Of a stretch of 64,000 nucleotides of DNA, positions 38,746-47,674 are shown piece after piece (the stretch's first letter is position 1; each line of letters begins with the position of its first letter). The stretch covers positions 434,001-498,000 of the forward strand of contig NZ_MUJK01000002.1 of NCBI RefSeq assembly GCF_002906155.1. Reading direction: 5' to 3'. This DNA comes from Pseudomonas laurylsulfativorans. Lineage in GTDB: Bacteria; Pseudomonadota; Gammaproteobacteria; Pseudomonadales; Pseudomonadaceae. The notes below the pieces were generated by a model. It did not search any database. It was not told the origin of the DNA and worked only from the letters and a program-made list of their open reading frames with translations. The translations under genes were made by a program, and so were the position numbers.

Positions 38746-41021
38746 CCCCCGAGCAAATGCGCGACGCCTCTTTGCTGGAGCTGTTCAGCCTGGAGGCCGA
38801 AGCCCAGACCCAGGTCCTGAGCGCCGGCCTGTTGGCGCTTGAGCGCGACCCGACGCGGGCCGATCAACTTGAATCGTGCATGCGTGCGGCGCACTCGCTC
38901 AAGGGTGCGGCGCGGATCGTCGGCGTCGATGCGGGGGTTAGCGTCTCCCATGTGATGGAAGATTGCCTGGTCAGTGCTCAGGAAGGCCGTCTGTTGTTGC
39001 GCCCTGAACACATCGATGCGCTGTTGCAAGGCACCGACCTGCTGATGCGCATCGCCACGCCGAGCAACAACCCGGAGGGTGCGGACATCGAAGCCTACGT
39101 GGCGTTGATGGCGCGGTTGCTGGACCCGGCGGTCCCGCTGGTTGCGCCTGCTGCACCGGTGATGGCCGAACTTCAACTTGAAGCACCTGCGCCCAAGGTC
39201 GAGGCACCGGCACCTGTCGTCGAACCCATACCGACAGCCGTTCCGCGCAAGACCAAACGCACCACTGAAAATGGCGAACGCGTACTGCGTGTCACCGCCG
39301 AGCGCCTGAACAGCCTGCTCGATCTGTCGAGCAAATCCCTGGTGGAAACCCAGCGGCTCAAACCGCACCTGGCGACCATGCAGCGCCTCAAGCGCATGCA
39401 GAGCAACAGCCTGCGAGCCCTGGAGAGTCTCAACGTTCACCTCAAGGATCACGCCTTGAGCCTGGAAGCCCAGGAAGTTCTCGAGGATGCGCGGCGCTTG
39501 CTGGCGCAATCCCAGCAATTGCTCATGGAGAAGAACGCCGAACTTGATGAGTTCGCCTGGCAGGTCAGTCAGCGGGCGCAGGTGTTGTACGACACGGCGC
39601 TGGCTTGCCGCATGCGGCCGTTTGCCGATGTGCTGGCCGGGCAGGTGCGCATGGTCCGTGATCTGGGGCGCGACCTGGGCAAGCAGGTACGGTTGGAAAT
39701 CGACGGCGAGAAGACTCAGGTCGATCGCGACGTACTGGAAAAGCTCGAAGCGCCGCTGACTCACTTGTTGCGCAATGCGGTCGACCACGGCATCGAAACC
39801 CCGGAGCAGCGCCTGCTGGCGGGCAAACCGGCAGAAGGTTTGATTCGCCTGCGCGCTTCTCATCAGGCCGGTTTGCTGGTGCTTGAATTGAGCGATGACG
39901 GCAATGGCGTGGACCTGGAGAAGGTCCGTCGCAGCATCGTTGAACGCAATTTGTCCCCCGCAGAAACTGCCGCGCAGTTGAGCGAAGAGGAGTTGCTGAC
40001 GTTCCTGTTCCTGCCCGGTTTCAGTCTGCGCGACACGGTCACCGAGGTGTCCGGTCGCGGCGTCGGCCTGGATGCGGTGCAGCACATGGTCCGGCAGTTG
40101 CGCGGCGCGGTGGTGCTGGAGCAGACGGCGGGCGAGGGCAGTCGTTTCCACCTCGAAGTGCCGCTGACCCTGTCGGTGGTGCGCAGCCTGGTCGTGGAAG
40201 TCGGCGATGAAGCCTACGCCTTCCCGCTGGCGCACATCGAGCGCATGTGCGATCTGGAGCCGACGGATATCGTGCAGGTCGAAGGTCGTCAACACTTCTG
40301 GCACGAAGGCCGGCATGTCGGCCTGGTGGCGGCCAGTCAGTTGCTGCATCGTCCGGCCAGCCAAAACAGCGGGCAAACCCTGAAAGTCGTGGTGATTCGC
40401 GAGCGCGATGCGATCTACGGCGTGGCAGTGGAACGGTTTGTCGGTGAGCGGACCTTGGTGGTGCTGCCGCTGGATGAGCGTCTGGGCAAGGTCCAGGACA
40501 TTTCCGCCGGGGCCTTGCTTGACGATGGCTCGGTGGTGCTGATCGTCGATGTCGAAGACATGCTGCGTTCGGTGGAAAAACTGCTTAACACGGGGCGTCT
40601 GGAACGTATTGCCCGTCACAGCAATCAGGTGGTCGAGGCGGCCCGCAAACGAATTCTGGTGGTGGATGATTCCCTGACCGTGCGAGAGTTGCAGCGCAAG
40701 CTGTTGCTCAATCGCGGTTACGACGTGGCGGTTGCGGTGGACGGCATGGATGGCTGGAACGCGCTGCGTTCGGAGGATTTCGATCTGCTGATCACCGACA
40801 TAGATATGCCGCGCATGGATGGCATCGAACTGGTCACGCTGCTGCGTCGGGACAATCGCCTGCAATCGTTGCCGGTGATGGTGGTGTCCTACAAGGATCG
40901 TGAAGAGGACCGGCGTCGTGGACTGGATGCCGGGGCCGACTATTATCTAGCCAAGGCCAGTTTTCATGACGACGCCTTGCTCGATGCAGTGGTCGAGCTC
41001 ATCGGAGGAGCTAGGGCATGA
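38742..41021 (+). CDS. wspE: WspE, hybrid CheA-type histidine kinase
   Basis: A 759-residue kinase. The HPt phosphoacceptor is His51 (CMRAAHSLKGAARIVG). Then come a dimerisation region, an ATP-binding domain (HLLRNAVDHGIETPEQR; SGRGVGLDAVQHMV), a CheW-like domain, and a C-terminal receiver with Asp686 (LLITDIDMPRMDG). It phosphorylates WspR and WspF. Confidence 0.95.
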   Translation: MTPEQMRDASLLELFSLEAEAQTQVLSAGLLALERDPTRADQLESCMRAAHSLKGAARIVGVDAGVSVSHVMEDCLVSAQEGRLLLRPEHIDALLQGTDLLMRIATPSNNPEGADIEAYVALMARLLDPAVPLVAPAAPVMAELQLEAPAPKVEAPAPVVEPIPTAVPRKTKRTTENGERVLRVTAERLNSLLDLSSKSLVETQRLKPHLATMQRLKRMQSNSLRALESLNVHLKDHALSLEAQEVLEDARRLLAQSQQLLMEKNAELDEFAWQVSQRAQVLYDTALACRMRPFADVLAGQVRMVRDLGRDLGKQVRLEIDGEKTQVDRDVLEKLEAPLTHLLRNAVDHGIETPEQRLLAGKPAEGLIRLRASHQAGLLVLELSDDGNGVDLEKVRRSIVERNLSPAETAAQLSEEELLTFLFLPGFSLRDTVTEVSGRGVGLDAVQHMVRQLRGAVVLEQTAGEGSRFHLEVPLTLSVVRSLVVEVGDEAYAFPLAHIERMCDLEPTDIVQVEGRQHFWHEGRHVGLVAASQLLHRPASQNSGQTLKVVVIRERDAIYGVAVERFVGERTLVVLPLDERLGKVQDISAGALLDDGSVVLIVDVEDMLRSVEKLLNTGRLERIARHSNQVVEAARKRILVVDDSLTVRELQRKLLLNRGYDVAVAVDGMDGWNALRSEDFDLLITDIDMPRMDGIELVTLLRRDNRLQSLPVMVVSYKDREEDRRRGLDAGADYYLAKASFHDDALLDAVVELIGGARA

Positions 41022-42028
41022 GAATCGCAATCGTCAATGACATGCCCATGGCGGTGGAGGCCCTGCGTCGCGCCCTGGCATTCGAGCCCGCGCACGAGGT
41101 GGTCTGGGTTGCCGGCAATGGCGCCGAGGCGGTGCGCCAGTGCGCGCAGGACACGCCGGACCTGATTCTGATGGACCTGATCATGCCGGTGATGGATGGC
41201 GTGGAGGCCACGCGACGGATCATGGCCGAGACCCCGTGTGCCATTGTCATCGTCACCGTGGATCGCCAGCAGAACGTGCACCGGGTGTTCGAGGCCATGG
41301 GCCACGGTGCGCTGGATGTGGTCGACACCCCGACCGTCGGCGCCGGCAATGCCCAGGAGGCGGCTGCGCCGTTGTTGCGCAAGATCATGAACATCAGCTG
41401 GCTGATCGGCGACAAGGGCAACCGTCCGCGCGCGGCGCCGGCACCGCTGCGCAGTTCGGGCCCACGCCAGAGCCTGATCGCCATTGGCTCATCCGCCGGT
41501 GGACCGGCGGCGCTGGAAGTCTTGCTCAAAGGGCTGCCGCGTGATTTCTCTCCGGCCATCGTGCTGGTGCAGCACGTTGATCAGGTGTTTGCCGCCGGCA
41601 TGGCTGAATGGCTCGGCAGCGCCAGCGGTCTCAAGGTGCGCCTGGCCCAGCAAGGCGAGGCGCCGCAAAGCGGCACGGTATTGCTGGCCGGCACCAATCA
41701 TCATATTCGCTTGCTGAAAAACGGCACGCTGGCCTACACCGCCGAACCGGTCAACGAGATCTACCGGCCCTCCATCGATGTGTTTTTCGAGAGCGTGGCC
41801 AGTTACTGGAGCGGTGACGCCGTGGGGGTTTTACTCACCGGCATGGGGCGTGATGGCGCCCAGGGGCTTAAACTCATGCGCCAACAGGGCTACCTGACCA
41901 TCGCACAAGACCAAAGCAGCAGTGCGGTGTACGGCATGCCAAAGGCGGCCGCGGCCATCGACGCTGCCGTAGAGATTCGCCCGCTGGACAAGATAGCGCC
42001 ACGATTGCTGGAGATATTCGCCAAATGA
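41018..42028 (+). CDS. wspF: WspF, CheB-type methylesterase
   Basis: A 336-residue CheB-like protein. The receiver Asp53 is in LILMDLIMPVMDG. The methylesterase domain has the Ser in AIGSSAGGPAALEV, His in VLVQHVDQVF, and Asp in LLTGMGRDGAQG, so the catalytic triad is intact. WspF demethylates WspA and keeps WspR off; loss-of-function mutants form wrinkly colonies. The coding sequence here is intact, so this strain should be in the regulated state. Confidence 0.95.
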   Translation: MRIAIVNDMPMAVEALRRALAFEPAHEVVWVAGNGAEAVRQCAQDTPDLILMDLIMPVMDGVEATRRIMAETPCAIVIVTVDRQQNVHRVFEAMGHGALDVVDTPTVGAGNAQEAAAPLLRKIMNISWLIGDKGNRPRAAPAPLRSSGPRQSLIAIGSSAGGPAALEVLLKGLPRDFSPAIVLVQHVDQVFAAGMAEWLGSASGLKVRLAQQGEAPQSGTVLLAGTNHHIRLLKNGTLAYTAEPVNEIYRPSIDVFFESVASYWSGDAVGVLLTGMGRDGAQGLKLMRQQGYLTIAQDQSSSAVYGMPKAAAAIDAAVEIRPLDKIAPRLLEIFAK

Positions 42029-42076
42029 ACATCTTTTCCCGCATTCCTGGCCCAGGCAGTACTCAGGTGACCGCAC

Positions 42077-43078
42077 ATGAATGAATTACAGCTCGACGAC
42101 TTCAAGACCGACGAAAACGCCGCCATGGTGTTGCTGGTGGACGATCAGGCCATGATCGGTGAAGCCGTGCGCCGCGGCCTGGCGAACGAAGAGAATATCG
42201 ATTTCCACTTCTGCGCCGACCCGCACCAGGCCATCGCCCATGCGGTGCGCATCAAGCCAACGGTGATCCTGCAGGATCTGGTCATGCCCGGTCTCGACGG
42301 CCTGAGCCTTGTGCGCGAGTACCGCAATCACCCGGCGACCAAGGACATCCCGATCATCGTCCTGTCGACCAAGGAAGACCCGCTGATCAAGAGCGCGGCC
42401 TTTGCGGCTGGGGCCAACGATTATCTGGTCAAGCTGCCGGACAACATCGAACTGGTCGCGCGCATCCGCTATCACTCGCGTTCCTACATGACCCTGCTGC
42501 AGCGGGATGCAGCGTACCGCGCGTTGCGGGTCAGCCAGCAGCAATTGCTCGACACCAACCTGGTGCTGCAACGCCTGATGAATTCCGATGGGCTGACCGG
42601 GTTGTCGAACCGTCGGCACTTCGATGAATACATGGAACTGGAGTGGCGTCGTTCGCTGCGTGAGCAAAGCCAGTTGTCGTTGCTGATGATCGACGTGGAC
42701 TATTTCAAGGCCTACAACGACAGTTTCGGCCACCTGGAGGGCGACGAAGCCCTGCGCAAGGTCGCCGCGGCGATCCGTGATGCCAGCGCCCGGCCTTCGG
42801 ACCTGCCGGCACGCTACGGCGGCGAAGAGTTCGCCCTGGTGCTGCCCAACACCTCGCCGGGCGGAGCACGGCTGGTGGCCGAGAAGCTGCGCCAGACCGT
42901 GGCAGCCCTGAAGATCCCGCACAATTCGCCGAGCGAAGGGTCGAGCCTGACCATCAGCATCGGCCTGTCGACCATGACCCCGAAAGCAGGCAGCAACTGT
43001 CGAGAGCTGATCTCGGCAGCGGACAAGGGGCTGTATTCGGCGAAGAACAATGGGCGTAATCAGGTGGGGGTTGAGTAA
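42077..43078 (+). CDS. wspR: WspR, diguanylate cyclase response regulator
   Basis: A 333-residue protein: receiver domain with Asp67 ([13 protein letters not shown]), a helical stalk (about residues 135-165) and a GGDEF domain with active-site GGEEF at 248-252. The inhibitory I-site RxxD is RPSD at 239-242, five residues before GGEEF, so feedback inhibition by c-di-GMP should be present. Phosphorylation by WspE drives c-di-GMP synthesis. 48 bases separate it from wspF. Confidence 0.96.
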   Translation: MNELQLDDFKTDENAAMVLLVDDQAMIGEAVRRGLANEENIDFHFCADPHQAIAHAVRIKPTVILQDLVMPGLDGLSLVREYRNHPATKDIPIIVLSTKEDPLIKSAAFAAGANDYLVKLPDNIELVARIRYHSRSYMTLLQRDAAYRALRVSQQQLLDTNLVLQRLMNSDGLTGLSNRRHFDEYMELEWRRSLREQSQLSLLMIDVDYFKAYNDSFGHLEGDEALRKVAAAIRDASARPSDLPARYGGEEFALVLPNTSPGGARLVAEKLRQTVAALKIPHNSPSEGSSLTISIGLSTMTPKAGSNCRELISAADKGLYSAKNNGRNQVGVE

Positions 43079-43102
43079 CGCTCGACCTGCATGTAGATGA
43101 AC

Positions 43103-43236
43103 CTGTGGCGAGGGGGCTTGTCCCCGTTGGGTCGCGAAGCGGCCCTGAAACCTGCATCTGCGTGTTTCAGCCATGCCCAATCAGGCAGTTTTACGACTGC
43201 TGCGCAGTCGAACGGGGGCAAGCCCCCTCGCCACAG
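43103..43236. repeat. Compound REP element (GTGGCGAGGGGGC class)
   Basis: CTGTGGCGAGGGGGCTTGTC at the left; AACGGGGGCAAGCCCCCTCG at the right. Inner motifs are TCGCGAAGCGGCC and GACTGCTGCGCAGTCG. It separates wspR from prfB. The rest of the 287-base gap shows a TATACT at 43321, plausibly the prfB -10. Confidence 0.9.
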
Positions 43237-43365
43237 GTGGGCGTGATAGCTTGAGGCCGTCATCTGAAACCATTCGCCGGTAAACCCGCCACGCGGGCTG
43301 CCGGGACCGCTTGATTACGGTATACTCGCCGGCTTTCAAAAGTTCGCCAACGAGTGCTGCCCGTC

Positions 43366-44461
43366 ATGGAAATCAACCCGATCCTGAACACCATCAAGGA
43401 CCTGTCCGAGCGCTCCGAAACTATTCGGGGGTATCTTTGACTACGATCAAAAGCATGAGCGTCTGACCGAAGTCAATCGCGAGCTTGAAGATCCGAGTGT
43501 CTGGAACAAACCTGAATACGCCCAGGAGCTGGGCCGCGAGCGCGCTGCGCTGGCGCAAATCGTCGAAACCCTCGACGAGCTGAACACCGGTCTGGCCGAT
43601 TGCCGCGACCTGCTGGACATGGCCGTCGAAGAAAACGACGAAGGCGCAGTGGGCGATGTCGTCGCCGAGCTGGCCCGTCTCGAGGAAAATCTGGCCAAGC
43701 TGGAATTTCGCCGCATGTTCAGCCACGAAATGGACCCGAACAACGCCTACCTGGACATCCAGGCCGGTTCCGGCGGCACCGAAGCCCAGGACTGGGCCAA
43801 CATCCTGTTGCGCATGTACCTGCGCTGGGCCGACAAACGCGGCTTCGACGCGACCATCATGGAATTGTCGGCCGGTGAAGTCGCCGGGATCAAGGGCGCC
43901 ACCGTGCACATCAAGGGCGAATACGCCTTTGGCTGGCTGCGTACCGAGATCGGCGTACACCGCCTGGTGCGAAAGAGCCCGTTCGACTCCGGCAACCGTC
44001 GCCACACCTCTTTCTCTGCGGTGTTCGTTTCCCCCGAGATCGATGACAAGGTGGAAATCGAGATCAACCCGGCAGACCTGCGGATCGACACCTATCGTTC
44101 CTCCGGTGCCGGTGGTCAGCACGTAAACACCACCGACTCGGCCGTACGTATCACCCACGTACCGACCAACACCGTGGTCAGCTGCCAGAACGAACGTTCC
44201 CAGCACGCCAACAAGGACACCGCCATGAAAATGCTGCGGGCCAAGTTGTATGAGCAGGAAATGCAGAAACGCAACGCCGCCTCCCAGGCGCTGGAAGACA
44301 CCAAGTCGGATATCGGCTGGGGTCACCAGATCCGTTCGTACGTACTCGATGCCTCGCGCATCAAGGATCTGCGCACCAACATCGAACGCAGCGACTGCGA
44401 CAAGGTGCTCGATGGCGACATCGACGAATACCTGGAAGCGAGCCTGAAGTCCGGGCTGTAA
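43366..44461 (+). CDS. prfB: PrfB, peptide chain release factor 2 (programmed +1 frameshift)
   Basis: The first 24 codons ([20 protein letters not shown]...) end at an in-frame TGA at 43438-43440; after a +1 shift reading continues from 43439 for 340 codons, total 364 residues. This is the standard RF2 length. The specificity motif is SPFDSG (in [18 protein letters not shown]) and the catalytic GGQ is in [19 protein letters not shown]2 reads UAA and UGA. Low RF2 favours the frameshift, giving autoregulation. It lies upstream of lysS, the usual order. Confidence 0.97.
43427..43440 (+). promoter_or_regulatory. prfB programmed frameshift site
   Basis: GGGGGTATCTTTGA, followed by C: an SD-like GGGGG three bases before the slippery CTT-TGA. 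P-site tRNA-Leu slips from CTT to TTT and the next codon becomes GAC. It matches the classic AGGGGGTATCTTTGAC element except for the first base (C for A). Confidence 0.96.
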
Positions 44462-44482
44462 TACACTGACACACCGCGATCC

Positions 44483-44528
44483 CCTGTAGGAGCCGGCTTG
44501 CCGGCGATCCCCGGCCGCAGGCCGGGGA
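44483..44528. repeat. REP unit plus GC hairpin in the prfB-lysS gap
   Basis: A single REP unit (CTGTAGGAGCCGGCTTGCCG) runs directly into a perfect hairpin: TCCCCGGCC and GGCCGGGGA around GCA (44508-44528). The hairpin ends 28 bases before the lysS start codon and has no T-run. It could slow read-through or protect the 3' end of the prfB message. Confidence 0.75.
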
Positions 44529-44556
44529 CAACGAACCAGATGGAATATTTAAAGAC

Positions 44557-46059
44557 ATGAGCGACCTAGAACTCGATCCGCAAGCCCTGCAACAGGAAGA
44601 AAACTCCCTGATCGCCCTGCGCAAGGAAAAGCTTGCTGCCGAGCGCGCCAAGGGCAATGCCTTCCCGAACGACTTCCGCCGTGAAAACTACTGCGAGCAA
44701 CTGCAGAAACAGTACGCGGACAAGACCAAGGAAGAGCTGGCAGAGGCTGCGATTCCGGTCAAGGTTGCCGGTCGTATCATGCTCAACCGTGGCTCGTTCA
44801 TGGTGATCCAGGACATGACCGGTCGCATCCAGGTCTACGTCAACCGCAAGACCCTGTCCGAAGAAACCCTGGCCGCGGTGAAAACCTGGGACATGGGCGA
44901 CATCATTGCCGCCGAAGGCACCCTGGCCCGTTCCGGCAAGGGCGACCTGTACGTTGAAATGACCAACGTGCGCCTGTTGACCAAATCCCTGCGTCCGCTG
45001 CCGGACAAGCACCACGGCCTGACCGACACCGAGCAGCGCTATCGCCAGCGCTACGTTGACCTGATCGTCAACGAAGACGTGCGCCAGACGTTCCGCGTGC
45101 GTTCGCAAGTCATCGCCCACATCCGCAGCTTCCTGATGAAGCGTGACTTCCTGGAAGTGGAAACGCCGATGCTGCAAACCATTCCTGGCGGCGCGGCAGC
45201 CAAGCCGTTCGAGACTCACCACAACGCTCTGGACATGGGCATGTTCCTGCGTATCGCGCCGGAGCTGTACTTGAAGCGTCTGGTGGTCGGTGGTTTCGAG
45301 AAAGTGTTCGAGATCAACCGCAACTTCCGTAACGAAGGCGTTTCGACGCGTCACAACCCTGAATTCACCATGTTGGAGTTCTACCAGGCTTACGCCGACT
45401 ACGAAGACAACATGGACCTGACCGAAGAACTGTTCCGCGAGCTGGCTCAGCTTGTGCTGGGGACTACCGACGTGCCGTACGGCGACAAGGTGTTCCACTT
45501 CGGCGAGCCATTCGTGCGTCTGTCGGTGTTCGACTCGATCCTCAAGTACAACCCAGAGTTGACCGCTGACGACCTGAACGACATCGACAAGGCCCGCGCC
45601 ATCGCCAAGAAAGCTGGCGCCAAGGTGCTGGGCTTCGAAGGCCTGGGCAAATTGCAGGTGATGATTTTCGAGGAGTTGGTCGAGCACAAGCTGGAGCAGC
45701 CGCACTTCATTACCCAGTACCCGTTCGAAGTGTCGCCGTTGGCTCGTCGCAACGACGAGAACCCGAACGTCACCGACCGTTTCGAGCTGTTCATCGGTGG
45801 CCGTGAAATCGCCAACGCCTACTCCGAGTTGAACGACGCGGAAGACCAGGCGGAGCGTTTCATGGCCCAGGTGGCCGACAAGGACGCCGGCGACGACGAA
45901 GCCATGCACTACGACGCCGACTTCGTGCGTGCGCTGGAGTACGGCATGCCGCCAACGGCGGGTGAAGGTATCGGCATCGACCGCCTGGTGATGCTGCTGA
46001 CCAACTCCCCATCGATCCGCGACGTGATCCTGTTTCCGCACATGCGGCCGCAAGCGTAA
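44557..46059 (+). CDS. lysS: LysS, lysyl-tRNA synthetase (class II)
   Basis: A 500-residue enzyme. The N-terminal OB-fold anticodon-binding domain ([20 protein letters not shown]) is followed by the class II core: motif 2 in [20 protein letters not shown] and motif 3 in [16 protein letters not shown]. The C-terminus is [12 protein letters not shown]. Charges tRNA-Lys. A strong intrinsic terminator follows. Confidence 0.97.
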   Translation: MSDLELDPQALQQEENSLIALRKEKLAAERAKGNAFPNDFRRENYCEQLQKQYADKTKEELAEAAIPVKVAGRIMLNRGSFMVIQDMTGRIQVYVNRKTLSEETLAAVKTWDMGDIIAAEGTLARSGKGDLYVEMTNVRLLTKSLRPLPDKHHGLTDTEQRYRQRYVDLIVNEDVRQTFRVRSQVIAHIRSFLMKRDFLEVETPMLQTIPGGAAAKPFETHHNALDMGMFLRIAPELYLKRLVVGGFEKVFEINRNFRNEGVSTRHNPEFTMLEFYQAYADYEDNMDLTEELFRELAQLVLGTTDVPYGDKVFHFGEPFVRLSVFDSILKYNPELTADDLNDIDKARAIAKKAGAKVLGFEGLGKLQVMIFEELVEHKLEQPHFITQYPFEVSPLARRNDENPNVTDRFELFIGGREIANAYSELNDAEDQAERFMAQVADKDAGDDEAMHYDADFVRALEYGMPPTAGEGIGIDRLVMLLTNSPSIRDVILFPHMRPQA

Positions 46060-46070
46060 GTGTTTCAATT

Positions 46071-46098
46071 AAAAAACCGCCTTTTCAGGCGGTTTTTT
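46071..46098 (+). terminator. Intrinsic terminator of lysS
   Basis: AAAAAACCGCC and GGCGGTTTTTT form an 11-bp stem with a 6-base loop, 12 bases after the lysS stop. It ends in six Ts. Being A/T symmetric it could act in both directions. Confidence 0.93.
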
Positions 46099-46158
46099 AT
46101 TGCCTGTCTGGTACAAACGTATCAACTTGTTACTTTCATCTGAGAGGAAATACCTGTC

Positions 46159-46875
46159 GTGATTCGTGCAATAGCTCAAGAAGGTGCAGCGGGTATCGCC
46201 ACTGCGGTCGCTGAAAGTGTTCAGTACCAGGGCCGCAAGGCCAGCCGACAGGGCAGCGAGCAGCGTCGACAGGAAATTCTCGACGCTGCCATGCGCATTG
46301 TCGTGCGCGATGGCGTGCGCGCCGTGCGACATCGCGCGGTGGCCGCCGAGGCGCAAGTGCCGTTGTCGGCGACCACCTACTATTTCAAGGATATCGATGA
46401 CTTGCTCACCGATACCTTCGCCCAATACGTGGAGCGCAGTGCCGCGTACATGGGCAAGTTGTGGGTGAATAACGAAGGTCTGTTGCGCGACATGATCGCC
46501 AGTGGCGATGGCAGCCCGCAGGCGCGCTCGAAGCTGGCGGACGATATTGCGCGGCTGATGACCGATTACGTTCACCGGCAATTGGTCAATCGCCGCGAAC
46601 ATTTGATGGCCGAGCAAGCATTCCGCCAGGAGGCATTGCTCAACCCGCGCCTGGCCGAACTGGTGCGCTCGCATCAGCAAATCCTGTTGCAGGGCTCTTG
46701 CCAGCTGTTCCAGGTGCTGGGCTCGCGCGAGCCGCATCAGGATGCCAAGGTGTTGACGGCGATTATCGGGCGGATGGAATATCAGGGGCTGCTCAACGTA
46801 GACGAGCCGGCTGCCGAAGAGGAAATGCTCGGCATCCTGACGCGCTACATGCACCTGGTGCTGGCGTCGGTGTAG
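46159..46875 (+). CDS. TetR-family transcriptional regulator
   Basis: A 238-residue regulator with a GTG start at 46159. The first ~35 residues are an unusual leader (IRAIAQEGAAGIATAVAESV) before the TetR DNA-binding domain (RRQEILDAAMRIVVRDG, then VAAEAQVPLSATTYYFKDID). The ribosome site (GAGAGGAAA) lies somewhat far from this GTG. Ligand and targets are unknown. A REP element follows. Confidence 0.82.
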   Translation: MIRAIAQEGAAGIATAVAESVQYQGRKASRQGSEQRRQEILDAAMRIVVRDGVRAVRHRAVAAEAQVPLSATTYYFKDIDDLLTDTFAQYVERSAAYMGKLWVNNEGLLRDMIASGDGSPQARSKLADDIARLMTDYVHRQLVNRREHLMAEQAFRQEALLNPRLAELVRSHQQILLQGSCQLFQVLGSREPHQDAKVLTAIIGRMEYQGLLNVDEPAAEEEMLGILTRYMHLVLASV

Positions 46876-46891
46876 TTCGGTTGGTGCATAC

Positions 46892-47040
46892 CTGTGGGAG
46901 CGGGCCTGTGGCGAGGGGGCTTGCCCCCGTTGGGTGGCGAAGCCGCCCCAAAACCAGTGAGCTCGGTGAGACAGTCAGTCCGGATGCGCTGGTTTTACGA
47001 CTGCTTCGCAGCCGAACGAGGGCAAGCCCCCTCGCCACAG
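46892..47040. repeat. Compound REP element (GTGGCGAGGGGGC class)
   Basis: CTGTGGCGAGGGGGCTTGCC in the left arm and GGGCAAGCCCCCTCGCCACA in the right arm; inner GACTGCTTCGCAGCCGAACG present. An extra half-unit GTGGGAGCGGGCC precedes it. Lies in the gap between the TetR gene and the following lipoprotein gene. Confidence 0.9.
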
Positions 47041-47087
47041 AAGGCGCTGTGCATCTGAGGGCGAAGCGTGTTCATAGGGAGTATTGA

Positions 47088-47642
47088 ATGAAAGCCTGGC
47101 GTGTCGTTGTGATCGCCTTGTCGTTCCTGCTGCTCAGTGGCTGTTTGGTGACCTTCAAGGAGCCGCTGCCTGCAAGCGAACCCGCGCCCAAGGGATTGCT
47201 CGGCAAATGGACCAGCACCAACGCCTGGGGCGAGGCGCTCAACCTCGAACTGAGCCGTATCGGTGACAACCACTATCAGGCCGTCAGCTATTACCGGGCC
47301 AAACCCAGGGAACGGGAGGCCTATCCCTTCACGGTGTCACGCCATGGCAACCGCTGGTATCTGTCGGCGAAGGTGCCGGCGCAGTTCGGCGGGCATTTCA
47401 CCCTCGGCGGTTTTGAGCTGACCGACAAACATGAGTTGGTGGTTTACAACCTTGATCTTGAGCAGATCAATCAAGCCATCAAGCAGAAAGCCCTGAGCGG
47501 TGAAAGCTTCCAGACCAGCGACGGCGATGGCGTATTGATCGACAGCAACATGGATCAAGTCGCCGCCTACCTCGACGACCCGGCCAATTCCGATGTGTTC
47601 GTCGAAGCGGTGCGCTATCAGCGTCAGGCCAAGGCCAAATAA
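47088..47642 (+). CDS. Predicted lipoprotein, unknown function
   Basis: A 184-residue protein with a lipoprotein signal: VVVIALSFLLLSGC, lipidated Cys at about residue 19. The mature part opens with KGLLGKWTSTNAWGEALNLE, which looks like a small beta-rich domain. No family recognised. It lies 32 bases upstream of the DUF1704 gene and is probably co-transcribed with it. Confidence 0.8.
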   Translation: MKAWRVVVIALSFLLLSGCLVTFKEPLPASEPAPKGLLGKWTSTNAWGEALNLELSRIGDNHYQAVSYYRAKPREREAYPFTVSRHGNRWYLSAKVPAQFGGHFTLGGFELTDKHELVVYNLDLEQINQAIKQKALSGESFQTSDGDGVLIDSNMDQVAAYLDDPANSDVFVEAVRYQRQAKAK

Positions 47643-47674
47643 CCGGCATCAACAGGTTTCTACAGGAGTTTCGC

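Noticed and set aside
38589..40865. 758-codon open frame antisense to wspE
   Set aside because: Same bias effect; the product is Gln/His/Arg-rich with no recognisable domain, and wspE is complete.
43366..43440. prfB as a pseudogene because of an in-frame TGA at codon 25
   Set aside because: The stop is the conserved programmed frameshift site, and the downstream frame encodes full RF2.
44566..46068. 500-codon open frame antisense to lysS, nearly the full gene length
   Set aside because: A by-product of strong codon bias in a GC-rich gene; the antisense product is His/Val/Leu-rich with no family features, while lysS is unmistakable.
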